A DNA stretch of 64,000 nucleotides from Streptomyces sp. T12. GTDB taxonomy: Bacteria; Actinomycetota; Actinomycetes; Streptomycetales; Streptomycetaceae. Where the stretch lies: positions 8,473,001-8,537,000 of the forward strand of contig NZ_CP117866.1 of the NCBI RefSeq assembly GCF_028736035.1. Reading direction: 5' to 3'. Positions 36,850 through 45,445 of the stretch are shown one piece after another (within the stretch, counting starts at the first letter, position 1; each line of letters begins with the position of its first letter). The notes beneath the pieces are model-generated. The model was not told the DNA's origin. It did no database searches and saw only the letters and a list, made by a program, of their open reading frames with translations. Made by a program: the position numbers and the translations under genes.

Positions 36850-37624
36850 GGCGGCGGATCTCCCCACGCAGTTCTTCGGTGATCTCCCGGGACAGCTCCG
36901 CCACGGCGGCGTCCTCGATGCGGCGCGGCTGCGGGATGCCGACCGTCCACTCGCGCGCGATACGGCCCGGGCGGGAGGACAGCAGGACGACGCGCTGGGC
37001 GAGGCGGACCGCCTCGCGCACGTTGTGCGTGACGAAGAGGACCGACAGCTGCGTCTCGCGCCAGATGCGGGTCAGTTCGTCGTGCAGCACGTCACGCGTG
37101 ATGGCGTCGAGCGCGGCGAACGGCTCGTCCATCAGCAGCAGTCGGCTGTCCTGGGCCAGGGCACGGGCCAGCGCGACCCGCTGGCGCATACCGCCGGACA
37201 GCTCGTGCACCCGCTTGCCGTACGCGCCCTTGAGCCGGACGAGTTCGAGGAGCTCCTCGGCCCGCTCGCGCCGCTCGGCCTTGGCGACGCCCCTGAGCTT
37301 GAGGGCCAGTTCGATGTTCTTGCCCGCGGTCAGCCACGGGAAGAGGGCGTGCTCCTGGAACATCAGCGCCGGCCGGCCGTCGGTCGTGATGCTGCCCGCG
37401 CTGGGCCTGTCCAGCCCGGCCACCAGGTTCAGCAGCGTCGACTTGCCGCAGCCGGACGCCCCGAGGAGGGTGACGAACTCGCCGGGCGCGACGTCGAGCG
37501 TGATGTCGTCGAGGACGAGCTGCTGCCCGGCGGGGCCGGCGAACGACTTCGAGACGTGGTCGATACGCGCGGCGTGCTCCACGGACGCATCCGTGTCGGC
37601 GGCCTTGGCGAGGGCGGTTGCCAT
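36836..37624 (-). CDS. ABC transporter ATPase (SsuB/TauB-like)
   Basis: A 262-aa nucleotide-binding subunit: Walker A GASGCGKST, Q-loop MFQEHALFPW, signature LSGGMRQR, Walker B LLLMDEP and H-loop VLFVTHNVREA. The ATG at 37624 follows a strong AGGAGGTGA. It overlaps the permease gene by 14 bp. It energises sulfonate import. Confidence 0.92.
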   Translation of the reverse strand: MATALAKAADTDASVEHAARIDHVSKSFAGPAGQQLVLDDITLDVAPGEFVTLLGASGCGKSTLLNLVAGLDRPSAGSITTDGRPALMFQEHALFPWLTAGKNIELALKLRGVAKAERRERAEELLELVRLKGAYGKRVHELSGGMRQRVALARALAQDSRLLLMDEPFAALDAITRDVLHDELTRIWRETQLSVLFVTHNVREAVRLAQRVVLLSSRPGRIAREWTVGIPQPRRIEDAAVAELSREITEELRGEIRRHGQH

Positions 37625-37667
37625 GGTCGTCACCTCCTGGGAACTCGCGGAATCCGGAAAATGGGGC

Positions 37668-38768
37668 TTACTTGACGCCGAGACCGGCATCGTCGACCTC
37701 GGGCTCGCCCTCGGCCTTGAGGACCTTGTTCAGCGGAGTCAGGTCGTAGATGCCGGTCAGGTCCGGCTTCTGCAGCAGGCCCGCCTTGACCGCGTGCTCG
37801 GCCTCCGTGCCGAGCGTGGCCGCCAGCGGGTCGTCGGTGACGTGGATGGACTGCCACGCCGGGTCGAGCACATCGGCCGGCAGCGCCTTGCCGGTGTCGG
37901 CCTTCAGCTGGGCGTTCGCCGCGGCCTTCGCCTTCTCCGGGTTGGCGTCGATCCACTTGTTGATCTTCATGGAGGCACGCAGTACGGCCTCCACGGCCTT
38001 CGGGTGATCCTTCAGGAAGCTCTGCGACACGATGACGTTCGTGATCACGAACTTCTTGTCCGGCCACAGGTCGCCCTCGTCGAGGAGCACCTTGCCGCCC
38101 TCGGCGACCAGCTTCGACGCGGTCGGCTCGGGCACCCAGGCACCGTCGATCGAACCGGACCGGTAGGCGTCCGGGACGACCTTGTTGTCCGTGCGGACGA
38201 CGGAGACGTCACCCTCGCCGCTCTGCGCGTCGACCTTCCAGCCCTGCTCGGAGACCCAGTTGAGGAACGCCACGTCCTGCGTGTTGCCGAGCTGCGGCGT
38301 GGCGATCCGCTTGCCCTTGACGTCCTTCAGGGACTTGATCTTCTCCGGATCGACGACGAGCTTCACGCCGCCCGACGCCGAACCGGAGATGATGCGCAGG
38401 TTCTTGCCGTTCGCCTTGATGTAGCCGTTGATGGCGGGGGAGGGGCCGATCCAGCCGATGTCGATGGACTTGGCGTTCAGCGCCTCGATCTCCGAGGGAC
38501 CGGCATTGAACGGGACGTACTGAGCCGTCGTGCCGCCCAGCTCCTTCTGGAACAGCCCCTCCTGCCGGCCGACCAGCGCGGTGGCGTGGGTGAGGTTCCC
38601 GAAGTAGCCGATCTTCACCGAGTCCAGGCCGTCGACCTTGGGCGCCCCGGCTATGGCCTGCTCGGTGTTCTCCTTGGCCTGCGAGCCGTAGCCGCAGGCC
38701 GCGAGGGCGAGCAGCGGCAGTGCGGCCAGGACCGCGAGGGTCCGTCGCAGGGCGGGGGTGGCAGGCAC
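37668..38768 (-). CDS. Aliphatic sulfonate-binding lipoprotein (SsuA-like)
   Basis: A 366-aa extracellular binding protein: lipoprotein signal LALPLLALAAC-like ending in C25, then VKIGYFGNLTHATALVGRQE and DIGWIGPSPAINGYIK, typical of sulfonate/nitrate/taurine binding proteins. The GTG at 38768 is chosen because it follows GAGAGGAAC and gives a normal signal length. The 238-bp gap to cysN suggests a possible extra promoter for the import genes. Confidence 0.88.
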   Translation of the reverse strand: MPATPALRRTLAVLAALPLLALAACGYGSQAKENTEQAIAGAPKVDGLDSVKIGYFGNLTHATALVGRQEGLFQKELGGTTAQYVPFNAGPSEIEALNAKSIDIGWIGPSPAINGYIKANGKNLRIISGSASGGVKLVVDPEKIKSLKDVKGKRIATPQLGNTQDVAFLNWVSEQGWKVDAQSGEGDVSVVRTDNKVVPDAYRSGSIDGAWVPEPTASKLVAEGGKVLLDEGDLWPDKKFVITNVIVSQSFLKDHPKAVEAVLRASMKINKWIDANPEKAKAAANAQLKADTGKALPADVLDPAWQSIHVTDDPLAATLGTEAEHAVKAGLLQKPDLTGIYDLTPLNKVLKAEGEPEVDDAGLGVK

Positions 38769-38975
38769 GGGAGGTGTTCCTCTCGGTGGCCCGGCGCTCA
38801 CGCCCGTATCAGGTCGTGGCCGGGGGGTCGGCGGATTTGTGCGGAGCGGCACACATGCGGTGCGCGCAGGTCAGCGCACACATCGCGCCACTCCGCCCTG
38901 CCCGCTGCCCAGAGCGCCGCTGCCGACACGGCCGCCCTCCTTCGCGAACGTGGAGTAGGAGTCGAGGGCCTTCAC

Positions 38976-39010
38976 GTCAGTGGTCTGCATGTCAGTGGTC
39001 TGCATGTCAG
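38976..39010. repeat. 15-bp tandem repeat spanning the cysN stop codon
   Basis: GTCAGTGGTCTGCAT is present twice exactly (38976-38990, 38991-39005), followed by a partial third GTCAG. The cysN stop codon (39007-39009) lies in the partial unit. The repeat faces the 238-bp cysN-ssuA gap. Confidence 0.85.
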
Positions 39011-40341
39011 AAGTCCCACCCGTCGTCCTCGGCCTCGTCCTTGACCGGCTCCGGCGCGGCGAACGACTCGCCGACCATGCCCGCGGTGAGCGTCGTGCCG
39101 TCGTTCGGGTCGATCAGGATGAACGAGCCCGTGCGGCGCGAGTCGGCGTAGGAGTCGACTGGCAGCGGCTCGGCGGTGCGGATCTTCACCCGGCCGATGT
39201 CGTTGGCGACGAGCTGTCCCGGGTGCGGGTGCAGGGACAGGTCGTCGAGCGTGAGCCGGGACGGGATGTCCTTGACGATCGCCTTGACCGTGCGGGTGCC
39301 GTGCTTGAGCAGCACGCGGTGGCCGACGGTCAGCGGGGCGTCGGCGACGTGGCAGACGGTGGCCTCGATGTCCTGGGTGGTCGCGGGCGCGTCCTTGGTC
39401 GGCACGAGCAGGTCGCCGCGCGAGATGTCGATGTCGTCCTCCAGCAGGACGGTCACCGACTGGGTGGTCCACGCGATGTCGACCGGCTCGCCCAGCAGGT
39501 CGATGCCGGAGATCTTCGACGTCCGGCCCGACGGCAGCACGGTCACCGACTCGCCGACGCGGAAGGAACCGGCGGCGATCTGGCCGGCGTAACCCCGGTA
39601 GTCGGGGTGCTCGGCGGTCTGCGGGCGGATCACGTACTGCACGGGCAGCCGGGCGTGGCAGTGGCTCAGGTCGTGGGTGACCGGGACCGTCTCCAGGTGC
39701 TCCAGGAAGGTCGGCCCGCCGTACCAGTCCATGTTCGCGGACGGGTCCACCACGTTGTCGCCGGCCAGCGCCGAGATCGGGATCGCGGTGATCTCCGGGA
39801 CGCCCAGCTCCAGCGCGTACGCCGTGAACTCCTCGGCGATCGCGGCGAAGACGGACTCCTGGTAGTCGACCAGGTCCATCTTGTTCACGGCCAGCACCAC
39901 GTGCGGCACGCGCAGGAGAGCCGCGATGGCGGCGTGCCGGCGGGTCTGCTCGACGACGCCGTTGCGGGCGTCGACCAGGATCACCGTCAGCTCGGCCGTC
40001 GAAGCGCCCGTGACCATGTTGCGGGTGTACTGCACATGGCCGGGCGTGTCGGCGAGGATGAACCGGCGCCGGGGCGTGGCGAAGTAACGGTACGCCACGT
40101 CGATCGTGATGCCCTGCTCGCGTTCGGCGCGCAGGCCGTCCGTCAGCAGCGCCAGGTCCGGGGCCTCCTGGCCGCGGCTCGCCGAGGCGCGCTCGACGGC
40201 CTCCAGCTGGTCGGTGAGGATCGACTTGGAGTCGTGCAGCAGCCGGCCGACGAGGGTGGACTTGCCGTCGTCGACGGAGCCCGCGGTGGCGAACCGCAGC
40301 AGCGTGGTGGCCGAGAGCTCCTCGGTCGTGGTCGTGCTCAT
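39007..40341 (-). CDS. cysN: Sulfate adenylyltransferase subunit 1 (GTPase)
   Basis: A 444-aa GTPase subunit of ATP sulfurylase, which with CysD converts sulfate and ATP to APS. G-motifs are AGSVDDGKST (G1), DTPGH (G3) and NKMD (G4), followed by elongation-factor-like beta-barrel domains. It is separated from cysD by 2 nt and ends ...DGWDF at a tandem repeat. No APS-kinase fusion is present; cysC is a separate gene upstream. Confidence 0.96.
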   Translation of the reverse strand: MSTTTTEELSATTLLRFATAGSVDDGKSTLVGRLLHDSKSILTDQLEAVERASASRGQEAPDLALLTDGLRAEREQGITIDVAYRYFATPRRRFILADTPGHVQYTRNMVTGASTAELTVILVDARNGVVEQTRRHAAIAALLRVPHVVLAVNKMDLVDYQESVFAAIAEEFTAYALELGVPEITAIPISALAGDNVVDPSANMDWYGGPTFLEHLETVPVTHDLSHCHARLPVQYVIRPQTAEHPDYRGYAGQIAAGSFRVGESVTVLPSGRTSKISGIDLLGEPVDIAWTTQSVTVLLEDDIDISRGDLLVPTKDAPATTQDIEATVCHVADAPLTVGHRVLLKHGTRTVKAIVKDIPSRLTLDDLSLHPHPGQLVANDIGRVKIRTAEPLPVDSYADSRRTGSFILIDPNDGTTLTAGMVGESFAAPEPVKDEAEDDGWDF

Positions 40342-40343
40342 GC

Positions 40344-41291
40344 TTAGAAGTACCCCTCGCGCTTACGGTCTTCCATCGCGGCCTCGGACATCTTGTCGTC
40401 GGCGCGGGTCGCGCCGCGCTCGGTGAGCCGGGAGGCGGCGATCTCGGTGATGACCTGTTCCAGGCTCACCGCGTCCGAGTCGACGGCACCGGTGCAGGAC
40501 ATGTCGCCGACGGTCCGGTAGCGGACGAGCCGCTTCTCGACCGTCTCGCCGTCCTTAGGCCCGCCCCACTCACCTGCGGTCAGCCACATGCCGGCCCGCT
40601 TGAAGACCTCGCGCTCGTGCGCGAAGTAGATCTCCGGCAGCTCGATGCCCTCGCGGGCGATGTACTGCCAGACGTCCAGCTCGGTCCAGTTGGACAGCGG
40701 GAACACGCGGACGTGCTCGCCGGGCGCGTGGCGGCCGTTGTAGAGGTTCCACAGCTCGGGCCGCTGCCGGCGCGGATCCCACTGCGAGAACTCGTCCCGC
40801 AGCGAGAAGACGCGCTCCTTGGCCCGCGCCTTCTCCTCGTCCCGGCGCCCGCCGCCGAACACCGCGTCGAACTTCTCGCTCTGGATCTTCTCCGTCAGCG
40901 GCAGTGTCTGCAGCGGGTTACGGGTGCCGTCCGGGCGCTCCTTGAGCACACCCCGGTCGATGTAGTCCTGTACGGAGGCCACATGGAGCCGCAGCCCATG
41001 TGCGGCCACCACACGGTCCCGGTACTCGAGGACCTCGGGGAAGTTGTGCCCGGTGTCCACGTGCAGCAGCGAGAAGGGGATCGCGGCCGGGGCGAACGCC
41101 TTCAGCGCGAGGTGCAGCATGACGATGGAGTCCTTGCCGCCGGAGAACAGGATCACCGGCCGCTCGAACTCGCCCGCCACCTCGCGGAAGATGTGCACCG
41201 CCTCGGACTCCAGCGCGTCCAGGTGCGAGAGGGCGTACGGGGAGGCCGTGCCGTCCTCGCCCCCCTTCACCGTGGCGACGGTCGTCGTCAT
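40344..41291 (-). CDS. cysD: Sulfate adenylyltransferase subunit 2
   Basis: A 315-aa catalytic subunit of ATP sulfurylase with the PP-loop SGGKDSIVMLHLALK and conserved GGGRRDEEKARAKERVFSLR. The ATG at 41291 overlaps the cysC stop (ATGA), which fixes the start, although the frame is open beyond it. It forms the heterodimer with CysN encoded 2 nt downstream. Confidence 0.96.
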   Translation of the reverse strand: MTTTVATVKGGEDGTASPYALSHLDALESEAVHIFREVAGEFERPVILFSGGKDSIVMLHLALKAFAPAAIPFSLLHVDTGHNFPEVLEYRDRVVAAHGLRLHVASVQDYIDRGVLKERPDGTRNPLQTLPLTEKIQSEKFDAVFGGGRRDEEKARAKERVFSLRDEFSQWDPRRQRPELWNLYNGRHAPGEHVRVFPLSNWTELDVWQYIAREGIELPEIYFAHEREVFKRAGMWLTAGEWGGPKDGETVEKRLVRYRTVGDMSCTGAVDSDAVSLEQVITEIAASRLTERGATRADDKMSEAAMEDRKREGYF

Positions 41292-41866
41292 GCCAGTCCC
41301 CTTTCGCTGAGCAGGGCGTACACCGACGCCGCGGACTCCCGCACGGTCTGGTTCTGGGACTCGATGCGCAGGTCGGGCGACTCGGGCTGCTCGTACGGGT
41401 CGTCGACCCCGGTCAGTCCGGTCAGCTCGCCCGCGGCCTGCTTGGCGTACAGACCCTTCACATCGCGTACGGAGCACACCTCGACCGGAGTCGCCACATG
41501 GATCTCCAGGTACGGCGCGCCGCTCTCCTGGTGGCGCTTGCGCACCGCGTCACGGCTGTCGGCGTAGGGCGCGATCACCGGGACGAGTGCCTTCACACCG
41601 TTACGGGCGAGCAGTTCGGCGAGGAAGCCGATGCGCTGCACGTTGGTGTGCCGGTCCTCGCGGCTGAAGCCAAGGCCCGCCGAGATGAACTCGCGGATCT
41701 CGTCGCCGTCGAGCACCTCGACGCGGTGGCCCTCCTCGCGCAGCCGACCGGCCAGCTCGTAGGCGATGGTGGTCTTGCCGGCGCTCGGCAGACCCGTGAG
41801 CCAGACGGTGGCTCCGCTCGTCACGTGGTTCTCCAAATTCGCAGAAGACGCAGAAAAGTCGGTCAT
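41288..41866 (-). CDS. cysC: Adenylyl-sulfate kinase
   Basis: A 192-aa APS kinase that phosphorylates APS to PAPS. The P-loop reads GLPSAGKTT, followed by VLDGDEIREF and SREDRHTNVQRIGFLAELL, all family hallmarks. The first ~15 residues precede the usual core; a GTG at V16 is an alternative start. It lies 3 nt after cysH and overlaps cysD. Having a kinase beside a reductase that carries the APS-type iron-sulfur motif implies a branch point to PAPS for sulfotransfer. Confidence 0.94.
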   Translation of the reverse strand: MTDFSASSANLENHVTSGATVWLTGLPSAGKTTIAYELAGRLREEGHRVEVLDGDEIREFISAGLGFSREDRHTNVQRIGFLAELLARNGVKALVPVIAPYADSRDAVRKRHQESGAPYLEIHVATPVEVCSVRDVKGLYAKQAAGELTGLTGVDDPYEQPESPDLRIESQNQTVRESAASVYALLSERGLA

Positions 41867-41869
41867 GGG

Positions 41870-42580
41870 TCAGCCGTGCAGCCCGCACTCGGTCTTGGCG
41901 CGGCCGGCCCAACGGCCGGCCCGTGCGTCCTCGCCCTGAAGGACCCGGCGGGTGCAGGGCGCGCAGCCGACGGAGGCGTAACCGTCCATCAGCAGCGGGT
42001 TGGTGAGGACGCCGTGCTCGGTGACGTAGGCGTCCACGTCGTCCTGGGTCCAGCGGGCGATCGGGGAGATCTTCACCTTCTGGCGCTTCTCGTCCCAGCC
42101 GACGACCGGGGTGTTCGCCCGGGTCGGGGACTCGTCGCGGCGCAGCCCCGTCGCCCAGGCCACATAGCCCTTGAGGCCGCGTTCCAGCGGCTCGACCTTG
42201 CGCAGCTTGCAGCACAGGTCGGGGTCGCGGTCGTGCAGCTTCGGGCCGTACTCGGCGTCCTGCTCGGCGACCGTCTGGCGCGGGGTGAGGGTGATGACGT
42301 TGACGTCCATCACGGCCTCGACCGCGTCGCGGGTGCCGATGGTCTCCTCGAAGTGGTAGCCGGTGTCGAGGAACACGACGTCCACGCCGGGCATCGCGCG
42401 GGAGGCGAGGTGGGCGACCACCGCGTCCTCCATCGACGAGGTCACGCAGAAGCGCTTGCCGAACGTGTCGGTCGCCCACTGGAGGATCTCCAGCGCGGAG
42501 GCGTCCTCCAGGTCACGGCCCGCCTGCTCGGCGAGCGCCTTCAGATCCTCCGTCGTGCGCTCTTCCTGAGTCGCGGTCAT
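41870..42580 (-). CDS. cysH: Phosphoadenylyl/adenylyl-sulfate reductase ([4Fe-4S] type)
   Basis: A 236-aa reductase giving sulfite from activated sulfate. The catalytic C232 is in the ECGLHG tail. Two cysteine pairs, C123-C124 (LCCKLRKVEPL) and C206-x-x-C209 (VGCAPC), mark the iron-sulfur form that usually uses APS rather than PAPS. The ATG at 42580 overlaps the stop of the zinc-ribbon gene, excluding the longer frame. Confidence 0.95.
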   Translation of the reverse strand: MTATQEERTTEDLKALAEQAGRDLEDASALEILQWATDTFGKRFCVTSSMEDAVVAHLASRAMPGVDVVFLDTGYHFEETIGTRDAVEAVMDVNVITLTPRQTVAEQDAEYGPKLHDRDPDLCCKLRKVEPLERGLKGYVAWATGLRRDESPTRANTPVVGWDEKRQKVKISPIARWTQDDVDAYVTEHGVLTNPLLMDGYASVGCAPCTRRVLQGEDARAGRWAGRAKTECGLHG

Positions 42581-42765
42581 ATCCCGTCTCCCCCTGCGTC
42601 GTTGTGCTGAAGGCCCCGGGCGAGCAGCCCGAGGAACTTCAACTGGAATGCGCGGTTGCACGCCGCGCATTCCCACACGCCGTGGCTGCCTTCCAGGGCT
42701 TCACTCGGCCGGAGATCCTCGTCGCCACAGTAGGGGCAGTAGAAAGGGGCGGCCCGCTCGCTCAT
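42577..42765 (-). CDS. Small zinc-ribbon-like protein of the sulfur operon
   Basis: A 62-aa protein with C10-P-Y-C13 and C33-A-A-C36, a probable zinc or rubredoxin-like knuckle. It is wedged between sulfite reductase and cysH with 4-nt overlaps on both sides, so it is translated with them. Such small proteins recur at this place in actinobacterial sulfur operons; a role in electron delivery or assembly is a guess. Confidence 0.8.
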   Translation of the reverse strand: MSERAAPFYCPYCGDEDLRPSEALEGSHGVWECAACNRAFQLKFLGLLARGLQHNDAGGDGI

Positions 42766-44459
42766 GACAGGGCCTCCTCGGAGGCGCGCGCGGCCCAGGT
42801 GGCGAACCGCTCGCCGTCCTCGCGCTCGTCCTGGAAGCGCTTGAGGACCCGCTCGACGTAGTCGGGCAGCTCGTCGGAGGTGACCTTCAGGCCACGCACC
42901 TTGCGCCCGAACCCGGCCTCCAGGCCGAGCGCGCCACCCAGGTGCACCTGGTAGCCCTCGACCTGCTCGCCCTTGTCGTTCAGGACCAGCTGGCCCTTGA
43001 GACCGATGTCCGCGACCTGGATACGGGCGCAGGCGTTCGGGCAGCCGTTGAGGTTGATGGTGAGCGGCTCGTCGAAGTCCGGGATGCGGCGCTCCAGCTC
43101 GTCGATCAGCGCGGCGCCGCGCGCCTTGGTCTCGACGATGGCGAGCTTGCAGTACTCGATGCCGGTGCAGGCCATGGTGCCGCGCCGGAACGGGGAGGGC
43201 TTGGCGGTCAGGTCCAGCGCCTCAAGGGCCTCGACCAGGGGCTCGACCTGCGCCTCCTCGACATCGAGGACGATCATCTTCTGCTCGACGGTGGTCCGGA
43301 CCCGGCCCGAGCCGTGGGCCTCCGCGACCTCGGCGATCTTCGTGAGCGTGGCGCCGTCGACCCGGCCGACGCGCGGGGCGAAACCGACGTAGAAACGGCC
43401 GTCCTTCTGCCGGTGCACACCGATGTGGTCGCGCCAGCGCTCGGTGGGCTCGGCGGGCGCGGGGCCGTCGGCCAGCTTCCGCTTGAGGTACTCGTCCTCC
43501 AGGATCTGGCGGAACTTCTCCGGGCCCCAGTCCGCGACCAGGAACTTCAGACGGGCCTTCGTGCGCAGCCGCCGGTAGCCGTAGTCGCGGAAGATGCCGA
43601 TCACGCCCGCCCAGACGTCCGGGACCTCCTCCAGCGGCACCCAGGCGCCGAGCCGGACGCCGATCTTCGGGTTGGTGGACAGGCCGCCGCCGACCCACAG
43701 GTCGAAGCCGGGGCCGTGCTCGGGGTGGTCGACGCCGACGAACGCGATGTCGTTGATCTCGTGGACCACGTCGAGGAGCGGGGAGCCGGAGATCGCCGTC
43801 TTGAACTTGCGCGGCAGGTTGGAGAACTCCTTGCTGCCGATGTACCGGTCGTGGATCTCGTCGATCGCCCAGGTGCCGTCGATGATCTCGTCCTCGGCGA
43901 TACCGGCGACCGGCGAGCCGATGACGACGCGCGGGCAGTCGCCGCAGGCCTCGGTGGTGGACAGCCCGACGGCCTCCAGCCGGTCCCAGATCTCCGGCAC
44001 GTCCTCGATGCGGATCCAGTGCAGCTGGATGTTCTGCCGGTCGGTGATGTCCGCGCTGCCGCGCGCGAACTCCTGCGAGATCTCACCGATCACCCGCAGC
44101 TGCTGCGTGGTGAGGCGACCGCCGTCGATCCGCACCCGCAGCATGAAGTACTTGTCGTCCAGCTCCTCCGGCTCCAGGATCGCGGTCTTGCCGCCGTCGA
44201 TCCCGGGCTTGCGCTGGGTGTACAGCCCCCACCAGCGCATACGGCCACGCAGATCGTTCGGGTCGATGGAGTCGAAGCCACGCTTGGAGTAGATCGTCTC
44301 AATGCGTGTCCGCACATTGAGACCGTCGTCGTCCTTCTTGAACTGTTCGTTGCCGTTGAGCGGGGTGTAGTGCCCCGCGGCCCACTGACCCTCACCGCGG
44401 TGACGGCTCACCTTGCGGCGGGGAGTCGCGGCGGCAGGTTTCTGCGGGGTGGCGGCCAT
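42762..44459 (-). CDS. Ferredoxin-dependent sulfite reductase
   Basis: A 565-aa siroheme/[4Fe-4S] reductase converting sulfite to sulfide. Two ferrodoxin-reductase half domains and the cluster-binding cysteines C-x5-C (ACTGIEYCKLAIVETK) and C-x3-C (LNGCPNACARIQVAD) are visible. No flavoprotein (cysJ) partner is encoded, fitting the ferredoxin-dependent type. The nitrite reductase of this superfamily is the alternative, but the sulfur-operon context decides. The ATG at 44459 follows AAGGACG; the longer frame overlaps the leader region. Expression is probably governed by the leader peptide 130 bp upstream. Confidence 0.94.
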   Translation of the reverse strand: MAATPQKPAAATPRRKVSRHRGEGQWAAGHYTPLNGNEQFKKDDDGLNVRTRIETIYSKRGFDSIDPNDLRGRMRWWGLYTQRKPGIDGGKTAILEPEELDDKYFMLRVRIDGGRLTTQQLRVIGEISQEFARGSADITDRQNIQLHWIRIEDVPEIWDRLEAVGLSTTEACGDCPRVVIGSPVAGIAEDEIIDGTWAIDEIHDRYIGSKEFSNLPRKFKTAISGSPLLDVVHEINDIAFVGVDHPEHGPGFDLWVGGGLSTNPKIGVRLGAWVPLEEVPDVWAGVIGIFRDYGYRRLRTKARLKFLVADWGPEKFRQILEDEYLKRKLADGPAPAEPTERWRDHIGVHRQKDGRFYVGFAPRVGRVDGATLTKIAEVAEAHGSGRVRTTVEQKMIVLDVEEAQVEPLVEALEALDLTAKPSPFRRGTMACTGIEYCKLAIVETKARGAALIDELERRIPDFDEPLTINLNGCPNACARIQVADIGLKGQLVLNDKGEQVEGYQVHLGGALGLEAGFGRKVRGLKVTSDELPDYVERVLKRFQDEREDGERFATWAARASEEALS

Positions 44460-44588
44460 GGTTGTTACGTCCTTCGGGACAGGCGGGAAAGCGGCTCTGA
44501 CCTGCGCGTACGGGCGCATGGGCATACGTGCGCGTCATTGCGCAGGAAGGAAAGCGAAAAGAGGGAGATGTCGGGCGCTGCGGGGCTG

Positions 44589-44672
44589 TCAGCGCGCCGG
44601 ACAGATGGCGCTGGACATGCGGCCGAGGTCGACGTGCCGTCGACTCACCAAGGCGATTCCAGTTCCAGACAT
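44589..44672 (-). CDS. Leader peptide of the sulfur-assimilation operon
   Basis: A 27-codon frame on the minus strand reads MSGTGIALVSRRHVDLGRMS then SAICPAR and stops at 44589. The VSRRHVDLGRMSSAICPAR end is the hallmark of short leader peptides found before actinobacterial sulfur genes. The single Cys near the end suggests that ribosome pausing under cysteine shortage could control the downstream genes. It starts about 40 nt after a plausible promoter and ends 130 nt before sulfite reductase. Confidence 0.85.
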   Translation of the reverse strand: MSGTGIALVSRRHVDLGRMSSAICPAR

Positions 44673-44717
44673 GACGGAAGCGTGTCACGGCGATCTGGAC
44701 ACAGTCCAGCTTCGTCC

Positions 44718-44723
44718 ATTATG
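44718..44723 (-). promoter_or_regulatory. -10 promoter element of the sulfur operon
   Basis: On the minus strand CATAAT stands out in GC-rich DNA, 45 nt before the leader-peptide start. The region where the -35 box would lie is inside a hairpin-forming sequence. Confidence 0.5.
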
Positions 44724-44727
44724 CGGA

Positions 44728-44758
44728 CACCCTTGTCTCGAAGAGCAAGACAAGGGTG
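44728..44758. terminator. Hairpin between the GNAT gene and the sulfur promoter
   Basis: An 11-bp perfect stem (44728-44738 with 44748-44758) has a 9-nt loop. It lies 40 nt after the GNAT stop, suiting a terminator, and immediately upstream of the CATAAT box, so it may also be an operator. Confidence 0.55.
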
Positions 44759-44798
44759 TTGTCGGTCACATGGCCCATATGGGCCGTTTCTGTCCAGG

Positions 44799-45371
44799 TC
44801 AGCCAGGGTACGCCCCCGGCCATGGGCCGGTCGGCGCCGCCTCGGCCTCCTCCTCGACCTTGGTGTCGAAGAGCTTGAAGCCGCGGCGCAGGTAGTTGTC
44901 CATGGCGTGCTCCCCGTCCTTGCTGCACGTATGCAGCCACACCCGCTTCGTCCGGGCCAGCCCCGGCCAGCGCTCCGCGAGGTCCCAGGCACGGGCGGCG
45001 CCGTACGCCAGCAGGTGCCCGCCGATCCGGCGTCCGCGGAAGGCCGGAATCAGGCCGAAGTAGACGATCTCCACGACCCCGTCGTCCTGCGGCTCCAGCT
45101 CCACATAGCCCGCGGGTGTCCCCCGGTCGTAGGCGACCCACGTCTCGACACCCGGACGCGCCAGATGCTCCTGCCACTGCGCGTACGTCCAGCCGAGCCG
45201 GTCCAGCCAGAGGATGTCCCCGCCCACCGACGCGTACAGAAACCGGCTGAACTCGGGCGAGGGCACCTCGGCCCGCACGATCCGCACGTCCCCCTCCGGG
45301 GCGGCGGCCGGCAGGACGTCGGTCGAGGAGGTCTGCTCCAGGGACCAGGTGGTCACGGGGATGTTGGTCAT
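44799..45371 (-). CDS. GNAT-family N-acetyltransferase
   Basis: A 190-aa acetyltransferase. The acetyl-CoA loop is seen in GLIPAFRGRRIGGHLLAYGA (Q/R-x-x-G-x-G/A type) after the YVELEPQDDGVVEIVYF strand pair, with NYLRRGFKLFDTKVEEE at the end as in Streptomyces GNATs. The acceptor is unknown. It is transcribed toward the sulfur operon but separated from it by a hairpin. Confidence 0.9.
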   Translation of the reverse strand: MTNIPVTTWSLEQTSSTDVLPAAAPEGDVRIVRAEVPSPEFSRFLYASVGGDILWLDRLGWTYAQWQEHLARPGVETWVAYDRGTPAGYVELEPQDDGVVEIVYFGLIPAFRGRRIGGHLLAYGAARAWDLAERWPGLARTKRVWLHTCSKDGEHAMDNYLRRGFKLFDTKVEEEAEAAPTGPWPGAYPG

Positions 45372-45423
45372 GGCGGCCAGGGAATCATCCGAATGACCGA
45401 TCTGTCGATCGGCGTCCGCGACC

Positions 45424-45445
45424 GCTGGGCGGGCCCTAGCCCAGC
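45424..45445 (-). terminator. Hairpin overlapping the stop of the secreted unknown gene
   Basis: GCTGGGC (45424-45430) and GCCCAGC (45439-45445) flank 8 nt that include part of the TAG stop at 45436-45438. It would act as a terminator for the minus-strand gene. Confidence 0.45.
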
